64,000 nucleotides of DNA from Sindora glabra (GCA_020226215.1 CM035232.1:49538179-49602178); one strand, 5' to 3'. Positions 37,130 through 49,476 are shown, counted from the stretch's first letter. The notes: generated by a model not told the origin, from the letters alone. A program made the numbers and translations.

Positions 37130-37740
37130 ATTAATTCATATTAAAAGGCATGTGGATTCATATCAAAATGATATGTTGGTTTACTTCTATGAAATATGAT
37201 AATTTATATCCAAAAGATATATTAATTTATATTCAAGAAGCATATTGGTTGATGTTTAAGAAACATGATAGTTCATGTTTAGGAGATATAATAGTTCATG
37301 ATTCATGTTCGCTAAATGTGATTATTCATTGGCAAAAGGCACAATGATTTTGGATCATGAGACAAAATCATTCATGTTTAATAAACATGGTGGTTTGTTT
37401 GTAAGAGATGAAAAAATCTATGATCAAAAGACACAATAGTTTATGTTTAATAAATGGTTCAAGCATAAGATCCACAAAAGTTCATGTTTAATAAATATGA
37501 TGGTTATGTGCAAATAACATGATGGTTCATGTGCAAGAGATATCATTATTCATGTGTAAGAGACATGATAGTTATAAGAGATAAAATCATTTATGTACAA
37601 GAGACATGATGATTCATATGTTAGAACTATGGTTCATGTGTAAGAGATACAACAATTTATGTTTAATAAACATGATGGTTTAAATGCAAGAGGCATAATA
37701 GCTCATATTTGAAAGACTTGTTATTTCATACTTGAAAATG
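37130..37740. repeat. Degenerate minisatellite, 23-bp unit
   Basis: Roughly 25 consecutive units fit a pattern like CATGATGGTTCATGTGCAAG plus three bases (AGA or AAA). Clear units occur near 37521-37560 and 37670-37720, with variants TTTAATAAA in place of GCAAGAGA. Some units have lost or gained a few bases. The 65-codon open frame at 37150-37347 is a product of this repetition and not a gene. Confidence 0.75.
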
Positions 37741-40700
37741 TGATTCATGGCTTTGGTCAATGATTAAATTCAATAGATATGTTATATCATCTTATCATTT
37801 TGATATACTGATCTTGTAGTAAAATGTTAATGTTTATAGCATAAAAATAGTACTTATATTATGTATAAATTAGTATTTTGAAATCAATTATATTTATGTA
37901 TGAAATCACTTATATTTGTATATGAAATACATACTTGTTATTGAGACAAATTATCTTGTGTGAATTATTTTAAAAGACATTTGACATTTAAGATAAACAA
38001 AAGGTAAATGATATCTTAGATATGAAAGTGTAAAGCCATAATGGAAGTTATCCATGAATTTACATCATTATTTGAGAAATCATTCAATTTTACAAATTAA
38101 GCAAAATATTATTGCAAAGCTTTCTTATGTTTATCTCTTGACTAATAAAGAGATTAAAATCCTCTTATAATTGTTTCACACAATTTCTTGTTGATTAATT
38201 GTTTAAATTAATCCTATTGATATCACTATTTAAATTAATTGTTTTTAGATCTTTCTAATTGTAATATTTTAGTTTTTCGAATTTTTATAATTGTTATTGA
38301 TGTATTGATTATTTATGTTGTAAAATATGAGGCATTACATTAATCCTTTGCCAATCAAATCTTGTACTTGTAATGATCATAGTGGAAATAAGCAATTAAG
38401 AGAAATTGTTATTAAAAGAACTCATTGAAGGTTAGTAAAGAAAGTTGTCATTGAACATGAATATAAATGACAGCTCTTTAAGTGATTAAAAGTTTATGTT
38501 TAAATATAGTCCACCCTACCTTTCTTTTTAGTTAAAAATGTGTATATCCTAAATGTTTTGAGCTACTAAACATAATGCTTTATACACACATATAGATACA
38601 AATAAAGTACACATGATGGCGTAGTTGGATTTTAATTTTAAGGAGTGGAAAATATGTAAATAAAGTTTTAATGTTGAATTTTTTCTCTAATTTTTATACA
38701 TAACTATTAAAAAGATAAAAAATCTTAGTACACATATAATAGTTTAGATTCTTGGTAAATTTATAATTTTATTTTTATGAGCTACATTAAATGTTTCTTT
38801 CATATCTTCTGTGGAAATTTTACATTCAAGCATTTCAATACAAAACAACCATTTTTTAATAAAGAATGAAATTTATTGTTAATTTTGTAATTAAGTTTAA
38901 AAGAATAGTTTAATCTTTATATTCTATTTGATTACTAAATAAAATAATTATTTAATATGAATTAGGTAGGAGACAATGTTGCTTACCTCAATTATTTATT
39001 TTATTAATTGATTCTCATTATTTAAATTTTTATATATAATTTCATGAATTTTAAATGCATATAACAATAGCCTAATTTTAATTTGTGTCAAACATATATT
39101 TTTTTTAAGAAATATTCAATATTTACATAAATTAAAACATAGATTAAATGGGATCCGCATGGGTACAAATTCTAGTTATACATATACTCTTTATGAGTTA
39201 CATAAGTGCTTCTTTTGCACATTTCAAAAAGAATAAAAGTATTGTAAATACTAATAATTGAGGAAATCCTATGGGCATCTAAAAGATTCATAAAGTTAAG
39301 ATTGTTCAATAATATAGGATGAAAATATAAATGTTAGTTGGGTAATTAACTAATGATAGTTACATCCATTGATAGATAAGCCATTGCAAAATCTTCTAAT
39401 AATGGACATGCAAAACTCATTTCTTTATGAAAGTTGAGTTTGAAATTTTAATTATAAGCTATAGTTAAAGAGGAAAATGGCCATGACTATATAAATAGAA
39501 AAGAGTTGTGACCATAATCAAGGTCAAATATCAACCCTATTCTTAATAGAAATACTACTAAAGAATTGTAATTTCTACAACAATTAATAGACATCAATCA
39601 TAGTAAAAATCAATGTTTATACAAATTTGTTGGCTTTTCTAAAATAATTGAGACAAATAAGATGATAGTTGTAAAAAAAGCTGATGTCTATAGTTATGCA
39701 ATGGCATTTTTAAAATTTATAAGAAAATATAAGATTCTAGTTAAATTAAACACCAATATCTAAAGTAAATATAAGCAGTTATAATGAAACAGCAAAATTC
39801 ATTATCAAATTAAGATATTGATTATTTATGTAACCATAATCCAAAAGGGCATAAAGCATAGTCATCGAGGAAGATGTATAGCATTTAAACACTGATTTTT
39901 TTATATACTAATGTGCAAAGCTATTCAAAAGTCTCTTTTGGGAAATGCAATGGCCGATTGCTTGAAAACTATGCTTGAATTAGACATCATTTTTAAGTTA
40001 ATAACCAATGTCTTTAATTTTTTCAATTACCTATATATTTCATGTTATCTCTCCATTTGAAGGCATCTTAGTGATGTCTTGACTTCCATTATCTAATTTT
40101 AGTATTTGTTTAAAAAATAGAAAAACAAGTTCCTCAACATTTCATCTAATACATTTGTAAACTTTATAAAATATGATTGTTATCACTTTATCTATTGTCA
40201 TCTATATGTGCTAAATAAGATGGAAAGGGAATTATTTTTATCCTCCTTGAACACATGTTGGCATTGTTAATGAAGTTAAATGTATTGTCTAGATCCATCA
40301 TTTACTAATATTTAACTTCTAATAATATTAGATGATGGATATGTGAATTGGCACCAAGTTTGCAAATAAGACTAGAAAAGCAAAGTCCTTTTTTTCTTTA
40401 TTTAATATTATTATAAATTTACATTTGTCAATGTAATAATATATAGAATGAATAAAATTGTAGAATAAATTTACTCATTTGGATGTCTTCTTTCTCATAT
40501 TTTTATATATTCAAGTTCAATATCTTGATATTTGTATCATTGTGAAAAAAATATGCAAAAAGAACTTAAACTTATTATGAATTCTTTTATGTTTAATAAA
40601 ATTATAAAAATATTTCTTTGAAACTGACCTTCTTTCAAACTTAGAAAAATTAATGTAGTAAACCTCTCATCTTATTTATACTAATTTCTAACTTTCTCAT

Positions 40701-41639
40701 ACTTAATCCATCTCTTAGTTATTTTGTAGAATAGTCAATATGTTTTTAACTAGTCTATGTAATTTTGTAAAACTTGATATGGTATTTAAGTTCACGAAAA
40801 TCTATAGAATTAGGCACCTAAAAAAGGATATCAATTGTTTACAAAGAATTGATGCCTAAAAAATAAAATGATAGTTTCTATACTATAACTAATGTGATGT
40901 TATTTTAGTTAGAATAACATTACCTTAATATAAATGATAGTTATTGTAACTAAACTAACATCTAATAACCACCCTAATTTTAATTGATATGTGTTTCCAC
41001 ATCATCTATTATTATAAAATGGTGTTAAAAGTGAAAAAAATAAAAAAAAAGCATTCATAAGAGTGCAAAATACAAGACTAATTCACTCTGTTGCTATTTG
41101 TAAACCTAAAATTCCTCCAACATAAAATTTTATCTTACAAACTCCAATAGAATCATGAAGTATAAATTGATTCTCTACTCTTTTATACAAATAAAGTATA
41201 CCCAATAAATATTCTTAGATTTTTGTTCTCTTTATGTCTTGATATCTTCAATGTAGATGTGTGGGTTTACATTTCTTGGGTCTCTCTTAATATATTCATC
41301 ATAGGATGTTGAGTGTTGAGGTATGACACCTCACTAAAATATTTTTGATTCTTTGTTAGCTTATGAACATGCTTCATAATATCAGGCACAAAATATATTA
41401 TATTTAAAAGATTCCTTATACAAATGTACAAAAATATTTTGGTTTTAGGTTTTATAACTCTAAAAATATTTTTTTGGATAACTTAGGTAGCATTTTTTTA
41501 TGGATGTAAATGTATAAATGTCTATATGTTTTAAGATTTATTTAAAAATATGTGTAAATTCATGTGATAAAGAGTTTAGTTAATGTTCTTGTATGTATGA
41601 TTCTTACTAGATTAGTGTTACGTGTGAAATGGTTTATCA
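37741..41639. other. Unassigned AT-rich DNA with a possible Helitron 3' terminus
   Basis: No recognisable gene. At about 39146-39175 the sequence GGGATCCGCATGGGT followed by ACAAATTCTAGT resembles a Helitron 3' end (degenerate hairpin, then CTAGT, next base T). 40760-40990 contains short inverted motifs such as ATGTTATT and AATAACAT, hinting at a small DNA transposon. The right edge is the target site of the Athila element. Confidence 0.35.
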
Positions 41640-41644
41640 ATTAG

Positions 41645-43219
41645 CGCAAGTGCACACTATCGTAAACAAGTAATAAAATGATAAGTAAGTATCGTTCCCA
41701 CGAGGATTGTTTCACTAAGTACCAAAATTTATAATCCTAACACTATTTGGCAAATTGTTAAGTTGGATTTGAAGCAATTAAATAAAGATGTATGCAGAAA
41801 ATACTTAAAATAAATATGGATGCAATTGGAGTAAAGATGAAGATGAATAAAAGACCTAGGGATCAGACTTCACTTAATAATTTCGGATTGAATCACCTAT
41901 CTACACTAATCCAATTTTAACTTCCTTAATTGATAGTCGAGTTTCCCTAAATTAATTACTAGCCTCTTCCAAGGTCAAGTAATTCTATAATTAATTGCTA
42001 ATCCACTATATTCCTATGTGAATTAAAACAACTAATCATGCATTAGGATTTATGGAACTCATTAAGACTACATAAACCATATGAATATATTCCTATTTCA
42101 TATGCAATTTACGGTTTTAATTATAAGTTCCATACACATGTATCTCCTTCCGGTCTCAACACACATATTGAGTTCATTCAAAAGGTGGCCAATCAATTGA
42201 AAGCATTAAGAGCAATAATTAAAACTCAATCTAGGAAGTAAAAACAAAATTAGTTTCAATAGATTAGAATTCAATCCATTATTATCAAGTTACGTCATCA
42301 CCCTAGGAAGATGAAAAATTAGAACATAATGAAATTAAATACAAACATAGAATAAAAACATCATCACATTCATAAACACAAGATTATAATTACAAATGCA
42401 TGAAAATGAAAATACTATCCATCCATTAGGAGGTAGAACCGTCCATGTAGGAGGAGAACATAAGGATACAATTACAAATGCATAAAATTGAAAATACTAT
42501 CCATCCATTAGGAGGTAGAACCATCCATGTAGGAGGCATACAAGAACTTAAAATTGCATGAACTAAACTACTATCTAAGATGCATGAATGAATGATTCAA
42601 TGCTTGGAATGCCTGAATGCTCTCTATTTCTACCTATTTATAGGTGAATGAACCAGCTACAAGCCATCCAATTTGACAAGTTGCTACCAATCACACGCAG
42701 CCAACATTTTTTATTTTCGCAGCACAAGTTGTTTCACTTTGTTGGCCACTTTTGACCACCGAAAGGGCTGATTTACATCTTTATGTCAACATAGGAGTTG
42801 TAGGGCTGGATCTTCTCTTCAATTTGCATATAAATAACTCTTAATTTGGACATTTCTAGCGCAAGTTGTGATTAGATTAGTAGCCATATGTCAGATTCCG
42901 TCAGAATCACTGTTTCATCTTCCAAGCAGAATTTGAGATCCTTAGGTCCCGAACTGGGCTTTTATTAAAACATGAAAGTTTTAGGGATTCTTCTTAGCTT
43001 TCCATCCATATAAAGAACAGCCCAATCGGACATCCAGAAATCCAGATATGGCCTAAAACCTGAAACAGTGTCAGATTACAGCATTATCTAAAATATTTGA
43101 TTTCATTTCAAATTCAAGATCCATTCACCAAATGCAACTAAATTTATTTAATTTAACAAGATAACATCCAAAAATGCATCATACAAGGGAAAATAAATAT
43201 GTAAATATTTTACGTATCA
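41645..43219 (-). repeat. 3' LTR of the Athila element (left arm)
   Basis: 1575 bp. On the minus strand it starts TGATACGTAAAATATTTACA (43219) and ends GTGCACTTGCG (41645). The final bases differ from the right-arm LTR, which continues CACTATCA, so the exact terminus is uncertain by a few bases. It includes a tandem duplication of about 81 bp (42389-42536) containing ATCCATTAGGAGGTAGAACC twice. Confidence 0.8.
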
Positions 43220-43234
43220 GATTCGCCCACACTT
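43220..43234 (-). other. Polypurine tract adjoining the 3' LTR (left arm)
   Basis: Minus strand AAGTGTGGGCGAATC directly precedes the LTR start TGATACG. The same arrangement occurs in the right arm at 54704-54718. Confidence 0.65.
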
Positions 43235-44387
43235 AGCTGTTGGACGTCCTCGGACAAACACAAAACAAAAGAAAACTAATGCTAATGTTAGTACTAATCT
43301 ATCCATGAGATAGTTAGAAAAATATAAGAAAGATAATTAAAGTACAAAGATATCATAGCATTCATGAATCAACAAATCTTGACATATAAAATCAAAAAGA
43401 AATTGCAACTTCATTTGAGAAGGATTGAATTAGATTGATATAATAACTGGAACTCTTCCTCTCTCAAGTGTTTATTGGCAAGTGTTTCACTCAAATTCAT
43501 CCTATTAAAAATTGCACTACCATAGGCTTGCATAAATTCTCAATCTCCACTACCTGATTTACATGCACACTTCAAATCAAAAGGTCTTATTAAGGGTTGT
43601 AATGAGGCCAAGGTAAAGGAAAGATAAAACAGGGATAAGAAAGGCTGGAGTAAGGAGAGAAATTAATAGAGCAATTAAAACATGGGTAATCTCTAAATAA
43701 TTTTATCTTAACATAGCAACCCAAGATTCTTATTAATTTCTCTCTTTTTCTCTTTTTTTTTATATATATATATTTTTAACCATTTTTTTTCTCTTTTTTT
43801 TTCTTTTCTTTTTTTCTTTTTCTTTTTTTTTTTGAAAGAAAACCCTTGCAACTTTGAAGTTAATAATATATATTCCCCCACACTTTGTCAAAAACCCATT
43901 GTTCAAATATTCAAATGCTCTACTAATCCCTAGGGTTAAGTAAAGACAATTGATATTTCATTAAATGACATATTAATAGGTTAAAGCAAAGAAACAGTTA
44001 ATTAGGCTCAAAGGGGTTTATCAATGATAAAACTGCAGGGTTGGCCATTTAGTTCTAACTGAGGAAAAAAAATGCCTTTATCATATCTGAGTATGCATGT
44101 AAATTGTAATCTCAACCAGATTTCATGCAAGTTCTAGAGTGACAACTTAACAGGTGAATATCACACGCAAGAAATATAATATTGATTCAACAAGTAGGCT
44201 CAAAATCTCACAGTTAGAGGTTTCCAACTCAATCCAACTCAAAATCCATTGCAAAATCTATCAATCCTAAGAAGTAAGAAAGTTGTTCAATCATGCTATG
44301 AAATCTTTTAAAATTATTGAAAAGAACCTAATAAGCAGGAATTTTTTTTTTAATATTTTTTTAGTCAGTTTTTTTGTTTTTTTTTTT
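43235..44387 (-). other. Non-coding 3' region, left arm, with extra polypurine tracts
   Basis: Non-coding stretch between the LOG-like ORF and LTR, matching the right arm. Long C/T-rich runs (43740-43840) correspond to the A/G-rich runs of the right arm. TTCCCCCACACTTTG at 43874-43888 is a second polypurine-type tract read on the minus strand. Confidence 0.6.
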
Positions 44388-44452
44388 TAGGATGCGTATC
44401 AAGAGCAAAAAGTAACTCTTTACTCGGCCATCCCCCTTTTTTTTATAATGAA
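44388..44452 (-). pseudogene. Partial duplicate of the cargo ORF, left arm
   Basis: Plus-strand AGGATGCGTATCAAGAGC and CTCTTTACTCGGCCATCC repeat, with an internal deletion, a segment inside the 182-codon cargo ORF (about 45811-45870). The fragment lies downstream of the LOG-like ORF on the coding strand. Its counterpart is 53411-53475 in the right arm. Confidence 0.65.
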
Positions 44453-44519
44453 TCTCATGGTTCTACTACCAAAATATCCTACAAAGTAACCAAAAATAAA
44501 AATATTTTTTTTTTATAAT

Positions 44520-44560
44520 TTCCCCCCCACACTTAATGTAGACATTGTCCCCAATGTCTT
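44520..44560 (-). other. Upstream polypurine tract with conserved GGGGACAATGT box (left arm)
   Basis: On the minus strand: GACATTGGGGACAATGTC, then TAAGTGTGGGGGGGAA. From memory this box and G-run are common near the 3' end of plant Ty3/gypsy elements. It lies 1.3 kb before the LTR rather than next to it. Confidence 0.55.
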
Positions 44561-44653
44561 CAATAGATTAGCAAAAAGGGTTTATTAAAAGGAAACACAT
44601 AAGCAACACACATATAAAAGAAATTTTGAGAGTAAAACCAAGAGTAAAGAAAG

Positions 44654-45331
44654 TTACAACCGGAGAGTAGTGTCTGGTTCATGCTGTTGACTGCTGGTTG
44701 GAGATTGCCAATCTATCTTTTCTACTGATGGATCTGGTTTAGGTTTATAGTCTTGTAGTTGGTCAATCAGCTGATCAGCAGTTGAGGCAGACATTATGGC
44801 ACGGCGAGTCGCTTGAGGTATGAATCCTTGTTCCACAGCTTGGTCTAAAAAAGACAGCAAACTATCATAAAAACCATTAACATTAAATAAACCTACTGGC
44901 TTCTGATGAAAGTTCAAGTTAATCCAATATGCAATGCTGGAAATTCCATCTAATGCTTCTAAACCACCAGGTAAAGCAATAAAGGCTTCAGCACTATAAA
45001 GCATGCATCCCATACGTTCAGGCAAGGTTGAAACCTTTACTGTTTTACCGATGGCATATTTCTTATCATCTAAACCATTCACAAGGATACTCAGTATTTT
45101 GCTTCCTCTAATGTTGGCAGAAAAGGCCGCACTTCCTTTTAAGTTATTAAGCCCTCCTCCATACACGCAAGCAATCTTTCTAGTAGCTAATGCATGACCA
45201 AGTTCAGTTGCTGCTAGCAGAAATTCTACATTCTTTCCAGCAAAAGATTAACCAAAAACACTGATAGATTTAAGTCCACATTTTGATGGTTTTTCGACCT
45301 CTTCCTCCTCTTTACTCTCGCTCTTAGACAT
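44654..45331 (-). pseudogene. LOG-like phosphoribohydrolase homologue, left copy, nonsense-mutated
   Basis: Homologue of the plant LONELY GUY family, which releases active cytokinin bases from their riboside monophosphates in the cytosol. It is the inverted twin of 52496-53173. The start codon is at 45329-45331. A GAA to TAA change at codon 28 (near 45247) ends translation; downstream codons 29-225 remain open. Other amino-acid differences from the right copy are few (Lys3 for Glu, Cys18 for Tyr, Ser24 for Cys, Asn63 for Ser). There is no intron, unlike plant LOG genes, which points to capture from processed mRNA. The diagnostic PGGxGTxxE motif is altered here as in the right copy. Confidence 0.8.
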
Positions 45332-45659
45332 TTTGCAAAGTGTGATTGCTGAAATGCATTCTTATAATACAAAAGCAGAAATAAAGAAATCACGCAAATC
45401 AGATAATATCAGAAAAATACTGTACAAAACTGACAAATGTAATAATGGCCTGAACAAAGTAGAATACGGAATGTAAAGAAAGTCAAAAAGTTATTGAAAA
45501 GGTAAACTTAAAAAGAAGAGAAATGTACGAAAAGTTAAAAAGCAGCTGTAAAGATAAAAAGATAAAGGAAAAGTAAAGCAGACAATCATATGTACAGTAG
45601 TTGTGATTGTGGCTCACATCTTCCTCTGATTTTTCGTTCAGTAACGGCTTAAACAGCTT
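45332..45659 (-). other. Spacer between cargo ORF and LOG-like ORF, left arm
   Basis: About 330 bp, non-coding, and pyrimidine-rich on the coding strand. It matches 52168-52495 in the right arm. It could be the captured 5' untranslated leader of the LOG transcript; I see no defined promoter. Confidence 0.55.
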
Positions 45660-46219
45660 CTATGAGCCGAGGATTTGCTTCCCATCCAATTTTCTTATAA
45701 ACTGGCAAACAGGGTCTTTTACAGTCAGATCCCCAAGACTGTAGCGCTCCTTTTCTGTATGGAATAAGTTCATTAAATCAAGAAGAACAATATGAACATC
45801 TCCGCTAGGATGCGTCTCAAGAGTCTGAATAATATTATCCAATGACTCTTTACTCAGCCCATCCTTTATGAATCGGATTTTGTCCTCTCGATTTACTGAA
45901 ATCATTCCTTTACTCCTACAGAGCCTATTACAATTCCACCTTGCACACTTAAGACAGACTCTCATTCTTTTAGCTCTTCTCTTTTTAGAGTAAGAACTTC
46001 TTCCCATACCTGGCAGACGTCTAACAAATGATTCATTAAACTCACCTGCTAAACGTACCTTAGCTTCAATAATCCAACGTATATCCTCGGGAAGACCCAA
46101 ACGCTTAAATGCCCTCATTCTTTCAAGCCGACAGTTGTAGATTTTCCTGAGCACATCTTTGGGAAGAGTAGGAAATCTGTAGGAAATCTGCTCTTAAGCT
46201 TTACAAGGCATTTCTCCAT
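45660..46219 (-). pseudogene. Cargo ORF of unknown function with a Cys cluster, left copy, frameshifted
   Basis: An ATG at 46217-46219 opens a frame that would give about 182 codons but for an 11-bp tandem duplication (TAGGAAATCTG at 46169-46179 and 46180-46190), which shifts the frame after about 11 codons. The next 164 codons (to 45660) are uninterrupted. The product is basic, with an F-box-like Leu-Pro-Lys-Asp-Val-Leu-Arg-Lys-Ile start, a Lys/Arg-rich middle and a Cys-x2-Cys-x4-Cys-x3-Cys cluster at about residues 86-98 that could bind zinc. The C-terminal third looks helical. It has no retroviral motif and sits where Athila elements may have an env-like ORF. I do not recognise the family; a captured host gene is inference. 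Confidence 0.65.
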
Positions 46220-46272
46220 GATGAGAATGATGAAAACTGAAATTGTGAGTGAAAAATGTTGTGCGGTGTGTG

Positions 46273-46280
46273 CTTAAATA
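46273..46280 (-). promoter_or_regulatory. TATA-like box upstream of the cargo ORF
   Basis: Minus-strand TATTTAAG lies about 54 bases before the cargo ATG and is followed by a C/A/T-rich leader. It could be a captured promoter or chance in AT-rich DNA. The right arm lacks it because its homology starts later. Confidence 0.3.
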
Positions 46281-46307
46281 AGAAAAGAAATGAGAAGAGA
46301 AAGAAAT

Positions 46308-46325
46308 CTTGGGTTGCCTCCCAAG
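46308..46325 (-). other. Conserved hairpin after pol, GGGAGGCAACCC type
   Basis: Minus-strand CTTGGGAGGCAACCCAAG is a perfect hairpin with CTTGGG/CCCAAG arms, located 80 bases after the pol stop. I recall a similar box in this position in Athila elements, and it supports the lineage call. Confidence 0.6.
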
Positions 46326-46404
46326 CAGCCGCCCTTCTTTAACGTCTTTAGCTAGACAAAATCCTAACCTATTGCTTTATTTTTATTTTTATTATTATTT
46401 TTTT

Positions 46405-49400
46405 TTAATAATGCTTACCAGCTGGCTCCTCGAGCGTGATGACAGTCTTGATGGTGTTGAATGTACTGTTATTGTATTCCTTCAATCTTTGCCCATTTAC
46501 TTTGAATTTTCTGTCACCATCTTGAATCTCCACAGTTCCATACGGCCAAACTTGAACCACAGTAAAAGGCCCTGACCACCTTGATCTTAACTTTCCTGGA
46601 AAGAGTTTTAACCTTGAGTTATAGAGAAGTACTTTCTGCCCTGGTGTGAACTCCTTCCTTATAATTCTTCTATCATGCCACATTTTTGTCTTCTCCTTGT
46701 AGAGCTTAGCATTTTCATAAGCATGTTGGCGAAATTCTTCAAGTTCATTGAGTTACATTAGCCTTTTTTCACCAGCTGTCTTCAAATCAAAATTTAATGC
46801 CTTAACTGCCCAGTATGCCTTGTGTTCTAATTCAACCGGAAGATGACATGCCTTGCCATACATCAATTGGTAAGGAGATGTACCAATTGGGGTTTTGAAT
46901 GCTGTTCTGTAAGCCCATAATGCATCATCCAGCTTTTTTGCCCAATCTTTCCTGTTGGAGTTCACTGCCTTCTCAAGAATCCATTTCAACTCTCTATTTG
47001 ATATCTCCACTTGCCCACTAGTCTGTGGATGATAAGGAGTTGCCACCTTGTGAGTTACTCCATATTTAGTAAGCACAGATTGAAGTTGTTGATTGCAGAA
47101 GTGCTTGCCTCCATCACTTATGATTGCTCTAGGTACTCCAAACCTTGTGAATATATTCTTTCTCAAGAATTTCACAACCACTCCAGAATCATTTGTAGGA
47201 GATGCTGCTGCCTCTACCCATTTGGATACATAGTCCACAGCCACTAGAATGAATTGGTTGCCAAATGAAGATGGAAAAGGACCCATAAAGTCAATACCCC
47301 ATACATCAAATAATTCTACCTCCAGAATGTTGGTTAATGGGGTTTCATGTCTCTGAGAGATGTTTCCCGTTCTCTGACATTTATCACATGCGGTTACATA
47401 GGCTTGAGAGTCTTTGAATAGGGTAGGCCAATAGAATCCAGACTGAAGAACCTTAGCAGCAGTTCGATTTGCTCCAAAATGACCGCCATATGGGGATGAA
47501 TGACAATGGGAAAGGATACTGGTCATCTCTTCTTCTGGAACACATCTCCTTATGATTCTATCCGGGCAATGTTTATACACGAATGGATCTTCCCAGAAGT
47601 AATACTTTACATTGGCTAAGAATTTCTTCTTTTGTTGTCCAGAGAGCTCATATGGCATCATCCCACTTGCTAAATAATTCACAATGTCAGCATACCATGG
47701 AGTTGATAATGATCTCACATTAAACAGCTGCTCATCTGGAAAGGACTCTTGGATTGGCAACTCTGGTTCAAGTTTGGGAAGTTCAAGTCGAGAAAGGTGA
47801 TCTGCAATGAGGTTCTCGATCCCTTTCTTATCTCTGATCTCCAAATCAAATTCTTGTAACAGAAGCACCCATCTGATTAGTCTAGGCTTTGCATCCTTCT
47901 TCTCTATCAAGTATCTTATTGCTGAATGATCCGTCCAGACTATGACTTTGGAGCCAATTAAGTATGCTCTGAACTTGTCAAAGGCAAATACAACAGCAAG
48001 GAGCTCTTTTTCGGTTGTTGCATAATTTATTTGGGCTTCATTGAGTGTTCGGTTGGCATAATAGATTGCATGAAAAATCTTATTCTTTCTCTGGCCCAAG
48101 ACTGCTCCAACTGCATAGTCACTTGCATCACACATTATTTCGAACGAAAAATTCCAATCTGGAGCGACAATGATTAGTGCTGAGATCAAAGCTTTCTTCA
48201 AGGTTTTGAATGCTGACATGCAATTCTCATTGAACACAAATGGAATGTCCTTCTCCAACAGTTTGCATAGCGGTTTTGTGATCTTTGAGAAATCCTTAAT
48301 GAATCGCCTGTAAAAACCAGCATGGCCCAGAAAACTCCTAATGCCTTTGATTGTCGCAGGTGGAGATAATTTTTCAATAGTTTCAATTTTTGCTCGATCA
48401 ACTTCAATCCCTTGAATTGAAACTTTATGTCCCAACACGATACCTTCTTTCACCATGAAGTGACATTTTTCCCAATTCAATACAAGGTTGGTCTCCACAC
48501 AGCACTGTAGCACCTTTTGCAGATTAGCTAGACAGAGATCAAAAGATTCCCCAAACACTGAGAAATCATCCATGAATACTTCAATAAAATTTTCCACCAT
48601 ATCTGAAAAGATTGCCATCATTGTCCGTTGGAAGGTTGTAGGAGCATTGCATAATCCAAAGGGCATTTTTCTGAAGGCGAATGTTCCATATGGGCAAGTA
48701 AAAGTTGTTTTCTCTTGATCTTCAGGAGCAATCAAAATTTGGTTGTAACCAGTGTATCCATCAAGGAAGCAGTAATAAGCTTGTCCCGCCAATTTATCTA
48801 ACATTTGATCTAGGAATGGCAAGGGGAAATGATCTTTTCTAGTAGCTTTGTTGAGCTTCCGATAGTCAATACAAACTCTCCATCCGGTCACTGTTCTCTG
48901 CGGGATCAGCTCATTATTTTCACTTGGAACAACTGTCATGCCTCCCTTTTTTGGTACAACTTGTACAGGGCTCACCCATGGACTGTCAGAAATTGGGTAG
49001 ATAATGCCAGCATCTAACCATTTGAGCACTTCTTTACGAACTACCTCCTTCATATTTGGATTGAGCCTTCTTTGATGTTCCACACGGGGCTTGGCATCTT
49101 CTTCTAGCAGTATTTTATGCATACAGATTGAAGGGCTTATTCCCTTAATATCTGCAATCGACCATCCTAGTGCGGACTTGTGCTGTCTTAACACCCTCAA
49201 CAACTTTTCTTCTTCTTCAGTAGTTAAATCAGATGAGATGATAACTGGCAAAGCTGAATCTTCTTCTAGAAAAGCATACTTTAAATGAGTGGGTAGTGTT
49301 TTCAGCTCTAATTTTGGTGGCTTTTCAATTGAAGGAACTGGCTTTGGTGGTTTTTCTCCCAAATCTTCGAATGGCTTTTTTATGAAAATTGGTGAATTAG

Positions 49401-49461
49401 CTTCGAGATAGCTGACTTGTTCTAGAATTTTGGGATCAGTAGTATGAGATGTGTCCATCAT
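46405..49461 (-). pseudogene. Athila-lineage pol: RT, RNase H, integrase (one internal stop)
   Basis: Frame 46753-49461 gives 902 codons; after one TAA (46753-46755) the same frame continues to 46405. RT spans about residues 140-310, with Phe-Leu-Asp-Gly-Tyr near 232 and the catalytic Phe-Met-Asp-Asp at 296-299. RNase H has Asp445, Glu486 and Asp511. Integrase has His654/His661 and Cys692/Cys695, then catalytic Asp724, Asp783 and Glu819. The C-terminal 92 codons (46405-46683) hold the Trp-Ser-Gly-Pro-Phe block of the integrase tail. All catalytic residues are intact, so the stop is the main visible lesion. In Athila, pol supplies cDNA synthesis and integration in virus-like particles. Confidence 0.92.
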
Positions 49462-49476
49462 GCTGACTGCTAAAGG

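Larger units (their letters stand above)
41645..46160 (-). repeat. Left arm of the 4.5-kb inverted repeat
   Basis: Inverted counterpart of 51669-56301. Homology runs from the outer LTR end through the polypurine tracts, LOG-like ORF and cargo ORF and stops at GCACATCTT (46159), inside the cargo ORF. This arm keeps the natural connection to pol, so it is the original 3' end of the element. Confidence 0.88.

Noticed and set aside
37130..37740. Repeated short units suggesting a CRISPR array
   Set aside because: The units are contiguous and diverged without unique spacers, and the genome is a plant nuclear one.
47011..49288. Several plus-strand frames of 62-78 codons within the Athila pol region
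   Set aside because: They are antisense shadows of the strongly conserved minus-strand pol.
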